NCBI RefSeq assembly: GCF_900109745.1
Contig: NZ_FOAV01000016.1
Span: forward strand, 58,094-122,093
Source: Roseateles sp. YR242
GTDB taxonomy: Bacteria; Pseudomonadota; Gammaproteobacteria; Burkholderiales; Burkholderiaceae_C
Direction: 5' to 3'
Length of the DNA stretch: 64,000 nt
Position numbers and translations under genes: made by a program. This document shows, piece after piece, positions 1 to 8,385 of this stretch. The notes beneath the pieces are model-generated. The model saw only the letters and a program-made list of their open reading frames with translations. It was not told the DNA's origin and did no database searches. Each line of letters starts with the position of its first letter. Position 1 is the stretch's first letter.

Positions 1-1541
1 TGGGTGACCACCGTCAGCGGCGGCAGTTCCGGCGCCACATCTTCCTTGAGCCGGCGCAGGATGAAGGGGCGCACCAGTTGCGCCAGCAGGCGCGCGCGCT
101 CGGCGCTGCCGTTGTACTCGATGGGCTTGCGCCAGTGACGGGTGAAGTGCCGGCTGTCGCCGAGGTAGCCCGGCAGCAGGAAGTCGAACTGCGTCCACAA
201 CTCGCCCAGATGGTTCTCCAGCGGCGTACCGGTGAGCACCAGTCGCTGGTCGGCGGGCAGGCGCCTCAATGCGCGCGCGGCGCGTGAGCGGGGATTCTTG
301 ACCGCCTGTGCCTCATCCACCAGCAGCACGCTGAAGCGGTGGCGAGACAAGGCCCTCAGCTCCCGCCAGGCGAGGCCGTAGCTGCACAGCAGCACGTCGG
401 TCGAGCCGAGCCCGGCCAGCACGTCCGTACGCTGGGCAGGGTCCGAGAAGCTGGCCACCCGCAGGCCTGGCGCCACCCGGGCCGCCTCCTGCGCCCAGTT
501 GAAGATCAGCGAGGTGGGCGCGACCACCAGGGCGGGGCGGGTCAACCGGCCGGCCTGCTTCTGTACCCACAGGTGGGCCAGGGCCTGCGCGGTCTTGCCC
601 AGGCCCATGTCGTCGGCCAGGATGCCGCCCAGGTCGTTTGCAGCCAGATATTGCAGCCAGGCCAGGCCCTGCAGCTGATAGGGCCGCAGCGTGATGCCCA
701 GGCCCTCGGGCGCGGCCACCGGCGCGGGTGGGCCGGCGGTACGCAGGCGTGTCCATAGCGCACGCAGGGCTTCGGCACCGTGTAGCTGCCAGCGGCTGTC
801 TTCGCCATCCAGCAGGGAAAGCCGCGCGGCCTCCCAGGCGCTCAGGGCCAGGGGCGTACGGCGCGAGCGCTGCGCCACCAACACCTCCAGCAAGGTCAGC
901 ATCAGGCGCTTGAGCGGCGCGGCGGTGCTGTGCAGGCGTTTGCCGCCGGGCGCGCGCAGGCTGAGGATGGCGTCGTCGTCGATGTGGCTGATGGCCTCTG
1001 CCGACAGCCAGCGTTTGTCCCGGCGCAGCAGGTCCCAGATCATGGGCGCGAGGTCCACCCGCTGGCCCTGCACCAGCACGCCCAGGCTGAGCAGCCAGGA
1101 GCCCTTGCGGCGGGACAGGCCCAGGGTGGGGATGCGGTCGGCGCTCCCATCGGCTTCAACCGCCTCCAGCTCCCAGCCGTCGATGGCCTGGCTGTAATGC
1201 GCGAAGCCTGGCGCCAGCTCGACCTCCCAACCGGCCTCGCGCAGGCGGGGAATGTCTTCGGCTGCGAAATCGGCAAAGAGGTCTTCCCGCTCCAGCGTCC
1301 AGCTGGGGGTCAGGGCGAGTCCGAAGCCGATGTCCCGCCACTGCAACATGTCCACCTCCACCGGGTGCAGCGGCAGGTTGGCCCATTGAAGGCGGTGGTT
1401 CGTGTCCTCCGGGGCCTGGACCAGGCGGATCAGGGTGACCCGATCCCCCCGTGGGCCGAGCTTGCCGTGGGGGCGCATGCCGAGCAGGCCGTCGCCGCGG
1501 GAGAGGGTGCGCAGAATGAGATGGGGGCGGGTGCCGGGCAT
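1..1541 (-). CDS. SNF2/DEAD-box type helicase (partial, 3' end outside window)
   Basis: This is the N-terminal 513 codons or so of an SNF2-family ATPase/helicase; the frame stays open to the left edge. The Walker A/motif I sequence ADDMGLGKT is encoded at about 591-617 on the minus strand, with leucine-rich helicase sequence following it. The ATG at 1541 lies in this frame and begins MPGTRPHLILRTLSRGDGL. The roughly 300 residues before motif I fit the non-catalytic N-terminal region of bacterial SNF2 proteins. It lies 25 bp downstream of the neighbouring secreted-protein stop at 1567, on the same strand, so it may be read through from the sigma-factor operon. Bacterial SNF2 enzymes move on double-stranded nucleic acid or remodel RNA polymerase; the substrate here is unknown. 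Confidence 0.8.
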   Translation of the reverse strand, partial: MPGTRPHLILRTLSRGDGLLGMRPHGKLGPRGDRVTLIRLVQAPEDTNHRLQWANLPLHPVEVDMLQWRDIGFGLALTPSWTLEREDLFADFAAEDIPRLREAGWEVELAPGFAHYSQAIDGWELEAVEADGSADRIPTLGLSRRKGSWLLSLGVLVQGQRVDLAPMIWDLLRRDKRWLSAEAISHIDDDAILSLRAPGGKRLHSTAAPLKRLMLTLLEVLVAQRSRRTPLALSAWEAARLSLLDGEDSRWQLHGAEALRALWTRLRTAGPPAPVAAPEGLGITLRPYQLQGLAWLQYLAANDLGGILADDMGLGKTAQALAHLWVQKQAGRLTRPALVVAPTSLIFNWAQEAARVAPGLRVASFSDPAQRTDVLAGLGSTDVLLCSYGLAWRELRALSRHRFSVLLVDEAQAVKNPRSRAARALRRLPADQRLVLTGTPLENHLGELWTQFDFLLPGYLGDSRHFTRHWRKPIEYNGSAERARLLAQLVRPFILRRLKEDVAPELPPLTVVT

Positions 1542-1566
1542 AACCCGCCATTGTCGGCGGTGTCCG

Positions 1567-2862
1567 TCAGCCCTTCCTGGCTTTGGGCTCGCCAGTGCGG
1601 CGATAGTCCGCCGGAACCTTCATCAGCGCGCCATCAGGCTCGCCGCGCCGGATGTCCTGGAGCTGGTAGTTCTGGTCGCCACTGCGCGGGTCCTTCTTCA
1701 CGGAGCTGACGGTCAGCTGCAGCTCCGGCGAGGTCCAGATCTCGGCGGTGATGACGATGGGTTTCTCGTTGCCGATCTTGCCGGGCTCGATCGTGCTGGT
1801 CAGGCGTTGCCCCGTCACCTTCAACCCACCCAGCTCCCGAGCGGGCAAGGTCTCGACCTGGGCCTTGCCAGTCACCGCCGTGAAGCGCTCGGCGCTGAAG
1901 CCGACGGCGGCCGGGATGGGCGGGATGGGGCTGTCAATGCCGTCCGGCGTGCCGATCTGGATGACGCGGACCTCCTGCCGGTCCACCGATGGGGCGATCA
2001 CCACGGCTCGGGGCGGCGGCGGAGGCGGCACCGGCTTCGCTGCGGGGGCGGGCGCCGCCTTGGGGTCCGGACGGGGCTCGGGTTGCGGCGCCGCCTGAGG
2101 ATCCGGTCGCGGGTTGGCGCCTTCACGCCAGGCCTGGGCATGTTCCCGGGCCCACTCACGCATCCGCGCGGCATAGTCGCGCATGCGCTCGGCATAGTCC
2201 TTCTGGCGCTCGGCGTAGTCGCGTTGCCGTTCGGCCTCCTCCCGGCGCGCGTTGTCTTCCACACGGCCGCCCAGGAAACGCGCGGTCTTGCGCTCCGGGT
2301 CCAGCAACCAGTTCTCGCCGCTCACCGGGTCGCGCAGGTAGACCAGGCGTCGGCCCTGCCGGTCCACTTCCTGGCGGGTACGGCCTTCACCGTCCCGGCA
2401 CAACTGGCTGCTCTGCTTGTGCACGATGCGATTGCCGTCGGCCAGCGGCTGAACGGTCTCATGCAACGCCTGGGCGCAGTACGGCGCACCCTTGACCACG
2501 CGCTCGCGCTTCATCAGCACGGTGGCAAATCCCGTGTCGATGTCGATGCGGGCCTGTTCCGCGGCGAGGGCGGCACGCTCGGCCAGATCTTCCGGCGGCC
2601 TGGGCGGTGGTGGCATCGGGGCTGGTGGCGCGGCCGGCGCCACGGGGGCGGGCGGTGGCGTGGGTGTCTCGGCGGCATCTTCCTGCGCATGCGCGGTGAG
2701 CGGGCCGAGGGTGAGCCCGAACGTCAAGGCCACCGCCGCGAGGACGGACGTGCGGCGGTGGAGGTGGCGGAGCCGCCCGCTGCGGCCCATGCGCGTGTCG
2801 CTGGCCGCGCCGGAGGGGGTGTCAGTGTTGAGGCAGGCATTCATGTCGTTCTCCTCGATCAA
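1567..2862 (-). CDS. secreted heptad-repeat protein, third gene of ECF sigma operon
   Basis: Product of 431 residues, probably periplasmic. A basic stretch followed by a hydrophobic segment at about residues 38-60 ending in AHAQ looks like a signal peptide; the true start may be ATG 2844. Proline-rich sequence (about 65-90) leads to a domain with two cysteines (C129, C155). Residues 210-244 are near-perfect seven-residue repeats of the type AERQRDY, charged and probably helical. A second Pro/Ala-rich linker follows, then a C-terminal domain with the motif DPRSGDQNYQLQDIRRGEPD and an ending VPADYRR, a pattern known to me from other unstudied bacterial proteins. Its start overlaps the upstream stop by ATGA, so it is translationally coupled to the sigma/anti-sigma pair. 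Function is not recognised; a sensor or effector of envelope stress is an inference from context. Confidence 0.8.
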   Translation of the reverse strand: MIEENDMNACLNTDTPSGAASDTRMGRSGRLRHLHRRTSVLAAVALTFGLTLGPLTAHAQEDAAETPTPPPAPVAPAAPPAPMPPPPRPPEDLAERAALAAEQARIDIDTGFATVLMKRERVVKGAPYCAQALHETVQPLADGNRIVHKQSSQLCRDGEGRTRQEVDRQGRRLVYLRDPVSGENWLLDPERKTARFLGGRVEDNARREEAERQRDYAERQKDYAERMRDYAARMREWAREHAQAWREGANPRPDPQAAPQPEPRPDPKAAPAPAAKPVPPPPPPRAVVIAPSVDRQEVRVIQIGTPDGIDSPIPPIPAAVGFSAERFTAVTGKAQVETLPARELGGLKVTGQRLTSTIEPGKIGNEKPIVITAEIWTSPELQLTVSSVKKDPRSGDQNYQLQDIRRGEPDGALMKVPADYRRTGEPKARKG

Positions 2863-3347
2863 GGCAGGACTCGCATCGCCAGCACGTCGCCGGATGCGTG
2901 GATCAGCAGTTCGGTGTGCACGGGCTCGGCCGCGGCACCGGGGTCATAGGGGAGGCCCAGCAGGGCCAGGCGTTCACGCGGTACGTCGGTGGGTACCAGC
3001 CAGGCGGTATTGGTGCCGCCGGATTGGTAGGCCGCCCAACGTTCCGCACTGACCAGCACGATGAAATCGCTGCCCCGTGCCACCACGGCACCGCTCTCGC
3101 CGGGCGGCGCGAGGCTGAGCAAGCCCACACAGGCCATCAGCGCGGCGGCACACAGGCCGGGGCCGGCCAGCCACCAGCGCCAGCGTGGCCGGCGGGTGGC
3201 GGCCTGCCGGGACGCGAAGCTGGCGCGCATGGCGTCCAGGGTGGCCATCTGCTGCGCCTGGGTGGGGTGGCGCTCTTGCAGCTCACGGGCACCAGACCAC
3301 AACCAGTCGGCCAGGCGGATGAATCGGGGGGCGTCGTCGGATGTCAT
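2859..3347 (-). CDS. probable anti-sigma factor, single-pass membrane protein
   Basis: Product of 162 residues with a cytoplasmic N-terminus rich in Arg/Gln and one transmembrane segment at about residues 62-82 (WWLAGPGLCAAALMACVGLL). The C-terminus is probably periplasmic and about 80 residues long. It sits directly after an ECF sigma gene (ATGA overlap at 3344-3347) and before the secreted repeat protein (ATGA overlap at 2859-2862). Sigma then one-TM protein then secreted protein is the usual order of an ECF signalling operon, so an anti-sigma role is inferred. I do not see a zinc-binding HxxxCxxC anti-sigma motif, so it is not a classical ZAS-domain protein. Confidence 0.65.
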   Translation of the reverse strand: MTSDDAPRFIRLADWLWSGARELQERHPTQAQQMATLDAMRASFASRQAATRRPRWRWWLAGPGLCAAALMACVGLLSLAPPGESGAVVARGSDFIVLVSAERWAAYQSGGTNTAWLVPTDVPRERLALLGLPYDPGAAAEPVHTELLIHASGDVLAMRVLP

Positions 3348-4006
3348 GGCAGGGTCGGGCTCGAAGAAGGGGCCGGGATGGCGGCCGGACGGCCGGCAGG
3401 TGCTGCAGTGCTGCCCTGCAGCAAGGCCAGCAGGCGTGCGCGGCCGCGATGCAGACGGGTGCGCAAGGTGTTGAGTTCAATGCCGGCGATGGCGGCGGCT
3501 TCCACATAGCTGCGCTCCTGCAGGTCCACCAGCACCACCGCTTCGCGAAAGCTCCACGGCAGCTGTTGGAGCGCCTCCCAAAGCCGGGCATGGTCCTGGG
3601 CCTGGACGAGTTGCTCTTCCGGTGAATGCGCCAGGTCCTCGGGCTCGGGCATGGCGTCATCCGAGACGGGTCGGTCGCGCCAACGGGCCAGCAGGTGGTG
3701 ACGCGCCATGCCCGCCAGGTAAGCCCCCAGGGGTGCCCGTCCTGGGTCCCAACCCTCGGGCCGGCCGGCAAATTTCACAAAGGCGTCCTGCATGGCGTCT
3801 GCCGCCCAGTCGGGCTGTCCGCACAGGGCCAGGGCATAGCGATAGACCGGGCCGGATTCGCTCCGGTAAAGCGGCTCCAGCGCGGCCGCGTCGCCCTGGC
3901 GCAGGCGGCGCACCAGACCCTCGATGCTCGCCTGGGCGGTGGTGATGGCGGCCGCATCGTCCCCGCCTACGCGGGCACGTCCGGCCATGCGGGTCCAGAA
4001 GCTCAC
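3344..4006 (-). CDS. ECF-family RNA polymerase sigma factor
   Basis: Product of 220 residues, typical for an ECF sigma-70 factor. Region 2 is visible at about residues 40-100 with the core-binding motif DAMQDAFVKFA. Region 4 (about 140-190) holds the helix-turn-helix from EALQQLPWSFREAVVLVD through ELNTLRTRLHRGRARL. There is no region 3. A 25-residue Pro/Ser/Ala tail extends past region 4. The following two genes are coupled by ATGA overlaps and encode a one-TM protein and a secreted protein, so the sigma is probably held inactive by the former. Target promoters are unknown; a GGAAC-containing palindrome upstream (4159-4175) may be part of its own promoter. Confidence 0.88.
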   Translation of the reverse strand: MSFWTRMAGRARVGGDDAAAITTAQASIEGLVRRLRQGDAAALEPLYRSESGPVYRYALALCGQPDWAADAMQDAFVKFAGRPEGWDPGRAPLGAYLAGMARHHLLARWRDRPVSDDAMPEPEDLAHSPEEQLVQAQDHARLWEALQQLPWSFREAVVLVDLQERSYVEAAAIAGIELNTLRTRLHRGRARLLALLQGSTAAPAGRPAAIPAPSSSPTLP

Positions 4007-4158
4007 TGGAGGTCCCTCCGCCGGGTCGGAAGGCGCGTCGCTCGCGGGCTAGCCTTGGCTGCCAGCGGCACGTCATCGCGGCGCCGGGCGCGGGGCATGG
4101 CAGTTCGACGGAAGGTGGGCGGTCGCAGCATGACCGTATTGCGCCTGCCAGCACAAAA

Positions 4159-4175
4159 GTTCCCACTAGGGGAAC
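4159..4175. promoter_or_regulatory. palindrome upstream of ECF sigma gene, possible autoregulatory element
   Basis: GTTCCC-N5-GGGAAC is a perfect inverted repeat about 155 bp upstream of the sigma start. On the minus strand it supplies GGGAACTTTT, which resembles the GGAACTT -35 element of many extracytoplasmic sigma factors. No convincing matching -10 element lies at the usual 16-17 bp spacing, so promoter function is tentative. The remainder of 4007-4370 shows no credible gene. Confidence 0.3.
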
Positions 4176-4369
4176 CTCTGCCTTAACCCCCGCAGCCGCC
4201 GCGGCCCCGCTTCTGGTGGAGCGCCGAGTCGCGGCAGGTGCTCACCATGGCGCCCGCAGGCGCTGTGGATCGAGGGCCATCCTGGCTTGCTGGAGACGTG
4301 CTGCGCAGGCGGTGCCGCTGCGGGGCATCCTTCATTTCAGGGGTATGACACCCTGTTGTAACGCCGTTC

Positions 4370-4670
4370 GATCATCGCCCACGAGCCAGAAGCGTGCAAA
4401 GTGCGATGTTCGCAAAACGTTTTCGACGGGGCTTCTAATGGCAAGTGAGCGCAGGCTTACAGTTCCAACTTGGTGCATTCCCCAAGTGAAAACCCCAAGT
4501 GCGTGCATGGATTCACCGTCCTACGATCCAACCCACTCGACGCGACTGCTGTGCGAATGGTGGTTGCCTACGGGGGCTGAGGAGACAAACAGATCAGACC
4601 AACACCAACGAAATGCGGTGACACTGTCACAATTCGCGGGCACCTGACGACAGGTGCCCGCTTTGTTTTT
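4370..4670 (+). ncRNA. candidate small RNA ending in an intrinsic terminator
   Basis: This stretch is clearly lower in GC than its surroundings and has no ORF with normal codon use for this genome. It contains several inverted repeats: ACTTGG-N8-CCAAGT near 4478-4497, GTGACA-C-TGTCAC at 4618-4630, and a strong terminator at 4636-4670. A terminator with no plausible coding gene upstream on the same strand suggests a short untranslated transcript. It could instead be the leader of the TSUP gene at 4721, with the hairpin acting as an attenuator. I do not recognise it as 6S, tmRNA or any other named RNA. The 5' end is a guess. Confidence 0.3.
4636..4670 (+). terminator. rho-independent terminator
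   Basis: An 11-bp perfect stem GCGGGCACCTG / CAGGTGCCCGC closes a 4-nt loop (ACGA) and is followed directly by TTTGTTTTT. This is a strong intrinsic terminator on the plus strand. It lies 50 bp before the TSUP start codon, so it either ends an upstream small RNA or attenuates transcription into the transporter gene. Confidence 0.85.
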
Positions 4671-4720
4671 GTGGCCCCGACTTTTCCTGGTTTGCGGCCC
4701 GCTCCTGCGAGTCGCTGCTC

Positions 4721-5482
4721 ATGATCGAACTCTTCACCGTGGCCGTGGCCTCGCTGCTGGCCGGCTTTGTGGACGCCGTCGTCGGCGGTGGTGGCCTGGT
4801 GCTGGTGCCGGCCCTCTTCAGCACCTTCCCCAACGCCGCGCCGGCCACCCTGTTCGGTACCAACAAGGGCGCCTCGGTCTGGGGCACCGCCTGGGCCACG
4901 CATCAATACGCCAAGCGGGTCTCCCTGCCCTGGCTTGCCCTCATGCCTGCGGCCATCGCCGCCCTGGCCGGCAGTTTCTGTGGCGCCTGGGCGGTGACGC
5001 AGGTGGACCCGTCCGGCCTGCGCAAGGCGCTGCCGGTGATTTTGCTGGCGGTGCTGCTGTACACACTGGCCAAGAAGGACCTGGGCCGCCGCCACGCCCC
5101 GCGCCACACGGTGGGCGTGCAGACCGCCATTGCGGCCGTGATCGGCGTGGTGATCGGGTTCTACGACGGCTTCTTCGGCCCGGGTACGGGCAGTTTCTTC
5201 GTCTTCCTGTTCGTGCGCCTGCTGGGCTTCGACTTCCTGCACGCCTCCGCCACCGCCAAATTGCTCAACACCGCGACCAATGCGGCTGCCCTGGTACTGT
5301 TTGCCAGCAAGGGTCATGTCTGGTGGCACATTGCCGCCGTGATGGCCGTGGCCAACGTCGCTGGCAGCCTGGTCGGCACCCGCATGGCCCTGGCCCGCGG
5401 CGCCGGTTTTGTACGCGGCATGTTTGTTGCCGTGGTTGCCCTGCTCATTCTCAAAACGGGCTACGACGCGTTCTTGCGTTGA
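4721..5482 (+). CDS. TSUP/TauE-SafE family anion exporter (YfcA-like)
   Basis: Product of 253 residues with about eight hydrophobic membrane segments. The TSUP signature appears twice, as expected for the internal duplication: FVDAVVGGGGLVLVPALF with TLFGTNKGASVWG in the first half, and GFYDGFFGPGTGSFFVFLFV with ASATAKLLNTATNAAAL in the second. The family moves small, often sulfur-containing anions such as sulfite, sulfoacetate or taurine-derived products across the inner membrane; the substrate cannot be read from sequence. The ATG at 4721 lacks a strong ribosome-binding site and follows a terminator hairpin, so its expression may be attenuated. It is followed at 62-85 bp by the HDOD gene. 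Confidence 0.9.
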   Translation: MIELFTVAVASLLAGFVDAVVGGGGLVLVPALFSTFPNAAPATLFGTNKGASVWGTAWATHQYAKRVSLPWLALMPAAIAALAGSFCGAWAVTQVDPSGLRKALPVILLAVLLYTLAKKDLGRRHAPRHTVGVQTAIAAVIGVVIGFYDGFFGPGTGSFFVFLFVRLLGFDFLHASATAKLLNTATNAAALVLFASKGHVWWHIAAVMAVANVAGSLVGTRMALARGAGFVRGMFVAVVALLILKTGYDAFLR

Positions 5483-5567
5483 ACTCCTCCCGGGTCTCTC
5501 CGCCAAAGGCGGGATGACGGGATAGCCCACAGTCGCTATACCATTGGACAAACAACCGCCGCTCACC

Positions 5568-6386
5568 ATGCCCGTCGATCCACAACTGCGTTCGTTGGAC
5601 ATTGAAATCCCCACTCAGCCGGAGGTGCTGGTCAAGCTCTCGCTGCTGATGGCGGATGAAGACATTGACCTGCAAGCCGTCTCTTCCCTCGTCGAAACCG
5701 ACATGGCCCTGGCCGCCGCCGTGATGAAGGCGGTCAATTCCTCGCTGTACGGCCTGCGGGGCCGGGTGCAGACCGTGCATCAGGCGCTGACCTATCTGGG
5801 CATGCGCGAGGTGGCCGCCATCACCTTTGAAATGGGCTTGCGCGCGGCCTTCCCGCCAGCGGCGGAGCTGGAGCCTGTCTGGAGCCGTGCTGCCAAGCGC
5901 GGCCTGCTCATGGGCCGCATGGGCCAGATGCTGGGGGTAGACCCCTGGGCATCCCACTCGGCCGGCCTTTTCGAGGAATGCGGCAAGGCGGTGCTGTACC
6001 GCCATGCCCCGGGCCACTATCCGGCCATGTTGCGTGCCGCCGGCAGCGATGTGGAGTTGGTGCAGCTCGAACACACGGCCTTCGGTGTCAGCCATGACGC
6101 CCTGGGTTCGGCCCTGTGCGAGAGCTGGGGCCTGGCGCCCGCAGCCGTCAGCAGTGTGCGCTTCCACGTCCAGGTGCAGGACGAACTGCGCATGCCCGAG
6201 GCCATGCAACGCCGCGGCGTGGGGGCCATCTCGCTGGTGGCCTGGACCTTGATGAACGATCCGTCCAAGCTGGACGAAACCGTGATGCTCATTGCGCCGC
6301 AGGCGCAGCTGGACGAAACCCTGATGCTGCGCGCTGCACGGCGGGTCGAAGAGCAACTTCAGCAGGCGGAATCTCAGGGGCGATGA
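5568..6386 (+). CDS. HDOD domain protein
   Basis: Product of about 272 residues made almost wholly of one HDOD domain, the HD-like output domain with degenerate metal ligands used in bacterial signalling. Typical features are IPTQPEVLVKLSLLMADED near the N-terminus, LVETDMALAAAVMKAVNS, and HQALTYLGMREVAAITFEMG. No partner signalling domain is fused. I chose ATG 5568; a TTG at 5544 would add eight residues. It is followed by a converging diguanylate cyclase gene 16 bp away. HDOD proteins commonly influence motility, chemotaxis or c-di-GMP output, but no specific role can be given. Confidence 0.88.
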   Translation: MPVDPQLRSLDIEIPTQPEVLVKLSLLMADEDIDLQAVSSLVETDMALAAAVMKAVNSSLYGLRGRVQTVHQALTYLGMREVAAITFEMGLRAAFPPAAELEPVWSRAAKRGLLMGRMGQMLGVDPWASHSAGLFEECGKAVLYRHAPGHYPAMLRAAGSDVELVQLEHTAFGVSHDALGSALCESWGLAPAAVSSVRFHVQVQDELRMPEAMQRRGVGAISLVAWTLMNDPSKLDETVMLIAPQAQLDETLMLRAARRVEEQLQQAESQGR

Positions 6387-6402
6387 GTGCCGGCCAGGGG
6401 CC

Positions 6403-7746
6403 TCAAGACGCCAGGCAGATGCGGTCGCGCCCGGTGTGCTTGGCGAGGTAGAGCGCCTCATCGGCCGCCTGCATCAATGCCTGTGTGCTGAGGTAGGGGC
6501 GGCCCGGCTGATAGGCCGCCAACCCGATGCTGACGGTCACCAGATCGTCGCGGGCGCTGCGGCCGCGTGACGCCGGCAGTGCACCGTGCGGCATGGCCAC
6601 AGCCCGCCAGGCATCCCGCACGGACTCCATGCGGTCCTGCGCAGTCCGGAGGTCCAGCCCCGGCATCAGCACGACGAATTCCTCGCCACCGAGGCGGGCC
6701 ACCATGTCCGTGTCACGCTGGAACTGTTCCGCCAGGAAATGCGCCAGCCGCTTGAGCAGCTCATCGCCCGAGGCGCGCCCGTGACGGTCGTTGTAGGGCT
6801 TGAGGTCGTCCACGTCGATGACGGCCAGGGCCAGGCGCCCCTGGTCCCGCTGCACCCGCTTGAACTCGCGCCGCAGTTCCAGCTCCAGCTCCCGCCGGTT
6901 GGCCACGCCGGTCAGCGGGTCATTGCGCTCCAGCGCGGCCAGCTCGCGGCGCTTGGCCTCCAGCGAGCGCTCCACCTGCTCCAGGCGCTGATGCTGCCGG
7001 GCGATCTCATCACGCAGTTGCCGGCCCCGTGTCTGCTCCCGCTGCAGCTCACCGCCCAGGGTGGTGTGCACGTGCGCAAAGGCGCGTTCCAGTTGCAGCA
7101 CCTCGTGGGGCCCGTGTTCATCGGGCTCCAGCCAGGAGAGCGATTGCGGCGGCATGGTGGGGTCGAACCGGCGCACCTCTTCACTGAGCCTGCGCAACTG
7201 TTGCAGCAGCCACCGGTCCAGCAGCACGGCGGCCACCAGCCCCAGCGCCACCACCACCAGCAGATGCGTCACCGTGCTGCGCAGCAGGGGGTCGTGCCGC
7301 AGCGTCTGCATGACTGACGCCGCCTGGGCCTGGACCCGCAGCGCACCGCCGGCGCCACCCAGCGCGAACTCCATGCTCGGCCCCGGATCGCTGTCTTCAT
7401 CGCTCAGGGCACGGAGCTGCTCGCCGGACTGCATCTTCAACTCGATGCTGCGCAAGCCATGCTGGCGCACGATGCGCTGCAGCAGCGCTTGAGTCGCCTC
7501 TCGCGGCTGGCCCTGGCTGTGCAGCAGGGCGACGGTATACAGCGGCGCAATGACGCCCAACTCCTGGTCCAGTTGCTGCGCGCGTCGACGTGTCTCCTGC
7601 CGCAGGTCCCAGCCGCTGGACAGGGCCGCCAGCAGCAGCCCCAGCACGAACAACGCCAACAGCGTGCGTGCGCCGACCGAGATGCGAATCGCCTTTGGGG
7701 TCATGGGGAGGTGCCGCAACGATCTTGAAACATTGTGCATTTCCAT
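6403..7746 (-). CDS. membrane diguanylate cyclase (GGDEF)
   Basis: Product of 447 residues that should make cyclic di-GMP from two GTP. Two transmembrane segments (about 27-45 and 160-178) flank a periplasmic sensor region of about 110 residues; a linker and coiled coil (about 230-275) lead to a GGDEF domain. The active-site loop is GGEEF at 353-357, an active variant, and the inhibitory I-site RxxD is intact as RDTD at 344-347, so product feedback is expected. DPLTGVANRRELELEL marks the domain start. The ATG at 7746 has AAGGGG just upstream; ATG 7740 is equally possible. It converges with the HDOD gene. Confidence 0.92.
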   Translation of the reverse strand: MEMHNVSRSLRHLPMTPKAIRISVGARTLLALFVLGLLLAALSSGWDLRQETRRRAQQLDQELGVIAPLYTVALLHSQGQPREATQALLQRIVRQHGLRSIELKMQSGEQLRALSDEDSDPGPSMEFALGGAGGALRVQAQAASVMQTLRHDPLLRSTVTHLLVVVALGLVAAVLLDRWLLQQLRRLSEEVRRFDPTMPPQSLSWLEPDEHGPHEVLQLERAFAHVHTTLGGELQREQTRGRQLRDEIARQHQRLEQVERSLEAKRRELAALERNDPLTGVANRRELELELRREFKRVQRDQGRLALAVIDVDDLKPYNDRHGRASGDELLKRLAHFLAEQFQRDTDMVARLGGEEFVVLMPGLDLRTAQDRMESVRDAWRAVAMPHGALPASRGRSARDDLVTVSIGLAAYQPGRPYLSTQALMQAADEALYLAKHTGRDRICLAS

Positions 7747-8100
7747 GCCCCTTGGCTTCCCCGGGGAAACGCGCAGGCTCGGGCCCCCTGATGAGGGCCG
7801 TGGTCACCCGGAGGTACCGGCATCATGGCGCTCCGCCAGGCGCAGAGCCCCATGCTGCGGGCGGTCGCTGCCGTGGCACCACCGCCGTTCGACGGCCAGC
7901 AAGGTGTGGACAGATTGAGGGGACAACACCCGGCACGCCGCGGCGATGACGGGGAGGACCTCGTGCTTTTGGGAAGCGACGCCAACGCCCCGCAGCGGTG
8001 CGATGTTCAGCGCACAACGCAAAAAGGGCATCCACTCCAGCCCAGCGCCTTATCGAACGACCGTCCTAAAATCTGCCCCGTCCCGGCTCTCGCCGGGGCA
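7747..8100. other. intergenic region, no gene seen
   Basis: These 350 bp lie between the divergent diguanylate cyclase start and the FMN riboswitch. Short overlapping ORFs on both strands have no family features and poor starts. The stretch should hold the promoters of both flanking units; TAAAAT at 8067-8072 is a possible -10 box for the riboswitch transcript, but no clear -35 lies 16-18 bp before it. Confidence 0.4.
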
Positions 8101-8285
8101 GCGTTCTCAGGGCGGGGTGCAATTCCCCACCGGCGGTATCCGGAACGCGGCGACGTGAGCACGTGGCTGCGCTGTCCGGGAGCCCGCGAGCGCCCTGTAG
8201 GGATGGCCGAAAGCCCGCCCCGCAGGGGTCAGCAGACCTGGTGAGAGGCCAGGGCCGACGGTCACAGTCCGGATGAAAGAGATCG
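8101..8285 (+). promoter_or_regulatory. FMN riboswitch (RFN element)
   Basis: All conserved blocks of the RFN element are present in order: TTCTCAGGGCGGGGTGCAAT, CCCACCGGCGGTAT, GCCCGCGAGCG, GGTCAGCAGACCTGGTGAGA and CACAGTCCGGATGAAAGAGA. The element lies about 100 nt upstream of the ribH2 start. Downstream the leader can form CGCATGC-CT-GCATGCG at 8310-8325, and the gene's AGAAGG ribosome-binding site is near 8375. There is no terminator with a U-tract, so control is more likely by sequestering the translation start (inference). High FMN should lower lumazine synthase synthesis. Confidence 0.96.
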
Positions 8286-8385
8286 CGTTCATCGTCGGCC
8301 CACCGGCTGCGCATGCCTGCATGCGTGGCGGAGCCGCGCTGTGCGTGCGCGCCCTGATTCATTGTTCAACCTGAAGAAGGTCCTC

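Noticed and set aside
4216..4647. A 143-codon plus-strand ORF ahead of the TSUP gene.
   Set aside because: No ribosome-binding site, codon use unlike the neighbours, ends inside the terminator stem. I prefer a non-coding interpretation.
7701..8031. Overlapping minus-strand ORFs upstream of the FMN riboswitch.
   Set aside because: No domain, weak starts, and overlap with the diguanylate cyclase start region.
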